A stretch of DNA of 5,142 bases, taken from contig JAFCZZ010000184.1 in assembly GCA_019314085.1 (NCBI GenBank), positions 1 through 5,142 of the forward strand, read 5' to 3'. Position numbers and translations under genes: made by a program. Every line of letters begins with the position of its first letter. The stretch's first letter is position 1. The DNA comes from Deltaproteobacteria bacterium. Its GTDB lineage: Bacteria > Desulfobacterota > Syntrophia > Syntrophales > UBA2210. Positions 4,485 through 5,142 of this stretch are shown here, piece after piece. The notes below the pieces were generated by a model. That model was given only the letters and a program-made list of their open reading frames with translations, had not been told where the DNA came from and searched no databases.

Positions 4485-5142
4485 CTATTCCTTGAAAAAA
4501 TCGAGCAGGACCCGGTTGACTTCCTTGGAGCTTTCCAGGCAGAAACAGTGGCCGGCCCCCTTGACAACATACCGTCTGGCCCGGGCGTTCTCGGGAGGCA
4601 TCATCCGGTCCTCGTCACCCGTCATCACCAGGACGGGACACCGGATCTCCCCGAGGCGTCTCTTTACGTTGAAGAAAATCAAGGCCTTCATCTGCCCGGC
4701 CGCCCCTTGCGGCGTCGGCTGATACTGCAGCGACCTCGCGACAAACCCCTCCACCTTTTCCGGTTCCTCTCGAATGAAGCGGTCGGAAAATATCAGAGGA
4801 AGCCTTTTGTGAGTCGCCTCCTGGGCGGACACCCCCGGGACACTGATCGAACCCAGGATTTCCATGACCTCCCGCCCCGGCTGGACGGCATGCCGCCCGC
4901 CATGGCTCGTGCAGCCCAGAACTGCCTTACCGACACGGCCGGGATAATCCAGGGTCAGCACCTGGGTGATGAGGCCGCCCATGGAGACGCCAAAGAGATG
5001 CGCCTTGTCGATCCCGAGATGATCCAGGAGACCCACCACGTCGGCCGCCATATCGTCGATTGTAAAGGGCTCCGACGGAACCGTACTGCCGCCCACCCCC
5101 CGGTTGTCGAAGGTGATGACCTGAAAGCGCTCCGCCAGGGCG
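4485..5142 (-). CDS. Alpha/beta fold hydrolase, 5' end outside the window
   Basis: There are 218 codons plus a TAG visible; the reading frame runs off the right edge, so the true start is missing. A GTG at 5096 lies inside the conserved FDNRGVGGS motif (visible residues 11-19) and cannot be the start. The nucleophile elbow is GVSMGG with Ser53, the acid is in GDEDRMMPP (Asp178, or possibly Asp176), and the histidine is His198 in GAGHCF. These form a complete Ser-Asp-His triad of the 3-oxoadipate enol-lactonase / general esterase group. The lid region (about residues 86-150) is standard in length. Between PPEN and the strand YVVKGAGH the protein seems about 8 residues shorter than relatives. 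It may cleave an ester, enol lactone or thioester; the substrate is unknown. No clear terminator follows the stop codon, and the next gene has its own promoter. Confidence 0.88.
   Translation of the reverse strand, partial: ALAERFQVITFDNRGVGGSTVPSEPFTIDDMAADVVGLLDHLGIDKAHLFGVSMGGLITQVLTLDYPGRVGKAVLGCTSHGGRHAVQPGREVMEILGSISVPGVSAQEATHKRLPLIFSDRFIREEPEKVEGFVARSLQYQPTPQGAAGQMKALIFFNVKRRLGEIRCPVLVMTGDEDRMMPPENARARRYVVKGAGHCFCLESSKEVNRVLLDFFKE

Noticed and set aside
4485..5096. GTG at 5096 as the start of a complete 203-residue hydrolase
   Set aside because: The reading frame continues to the window edge and upstream codons encode the conserved strand and FDNRG motif, so the gene is truncated by the window.
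1..5142. CRISPR arrays, tRNA or rRNA genes, insertion sequences, toxin-antitoxin or defence systems
   Set aside because: No regularly spaced repeats, cloverleaf-like segments, transposase motifs or defence protein motifs were seen on either strand.

Overview
The window looks like ordinary anaerobe-type carboxylic-acid metabolism, most reminiscent of a syntrophic or sulfate-reducing deltaproteobacterium (Desulfobacterota, for example Syntrophales or Syntrophorhabdus-like). That placement is an inference from gene content: a branched-chain amino acid type ABC transporter beside a glutaconate-type CoA-transferase, a FabG-like reductase and an alpha/beta hydrolase, with moderate-to-high GC and strong AAGGAG ribosome binding sites. 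No RNA gene or phylogenetic marker confirms it.

Layout. Bases 1-897 (+) hold the 3' end of a livG-type ATPase and a complete livF-type ATPase, translationally overlapping. After a 154-base gap with a possible four-codon leader cistron, bases 1052-2921 (+) encode the alpha and beta subunits of a heteromeric class I CoA-transferase, overlapping by 8 bases. The beta subunit keeps the catalytic glutamate. A terminator-like hairpin at 2964-2995 separates this rightward block from three leftward genes: a 97-residue GYD-domain protein (3059-3352), a 249-residue short-chain dehydrogenase (3554-4303) and an alpha/beta hydrolase whose 5' end lies beyond the window (4485-5142). The GYD gene and the dehydrogenase each have a credible sigma70-type promoter with a dyad symmetry downstream, so they may be separate transcription units.

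How the genes could work together (inference): the Liv-type transporter imports an organic acid or amino acid, the CoA-transferase activates it (or a product) to a CoA thioester, the dehydrogenase oxidises or reduces a hydroxyacyl/oxoacyl intermediate, and the hydrolase cleaves an ester, lactone or thioester. The substrate cannot be read from the sequence. No insertion sequence, CRISPR array, tRNA or rRNA is visible, and no gap between genes exceeds about 200 bases. I see no novel system. The most interesting items are small regulatory structures: the leader minicistron, the 20-base palindrome in the GYD leader, the operator-like dyad at the dehydrogenase promoter, and a possible repeat-type hairpin.
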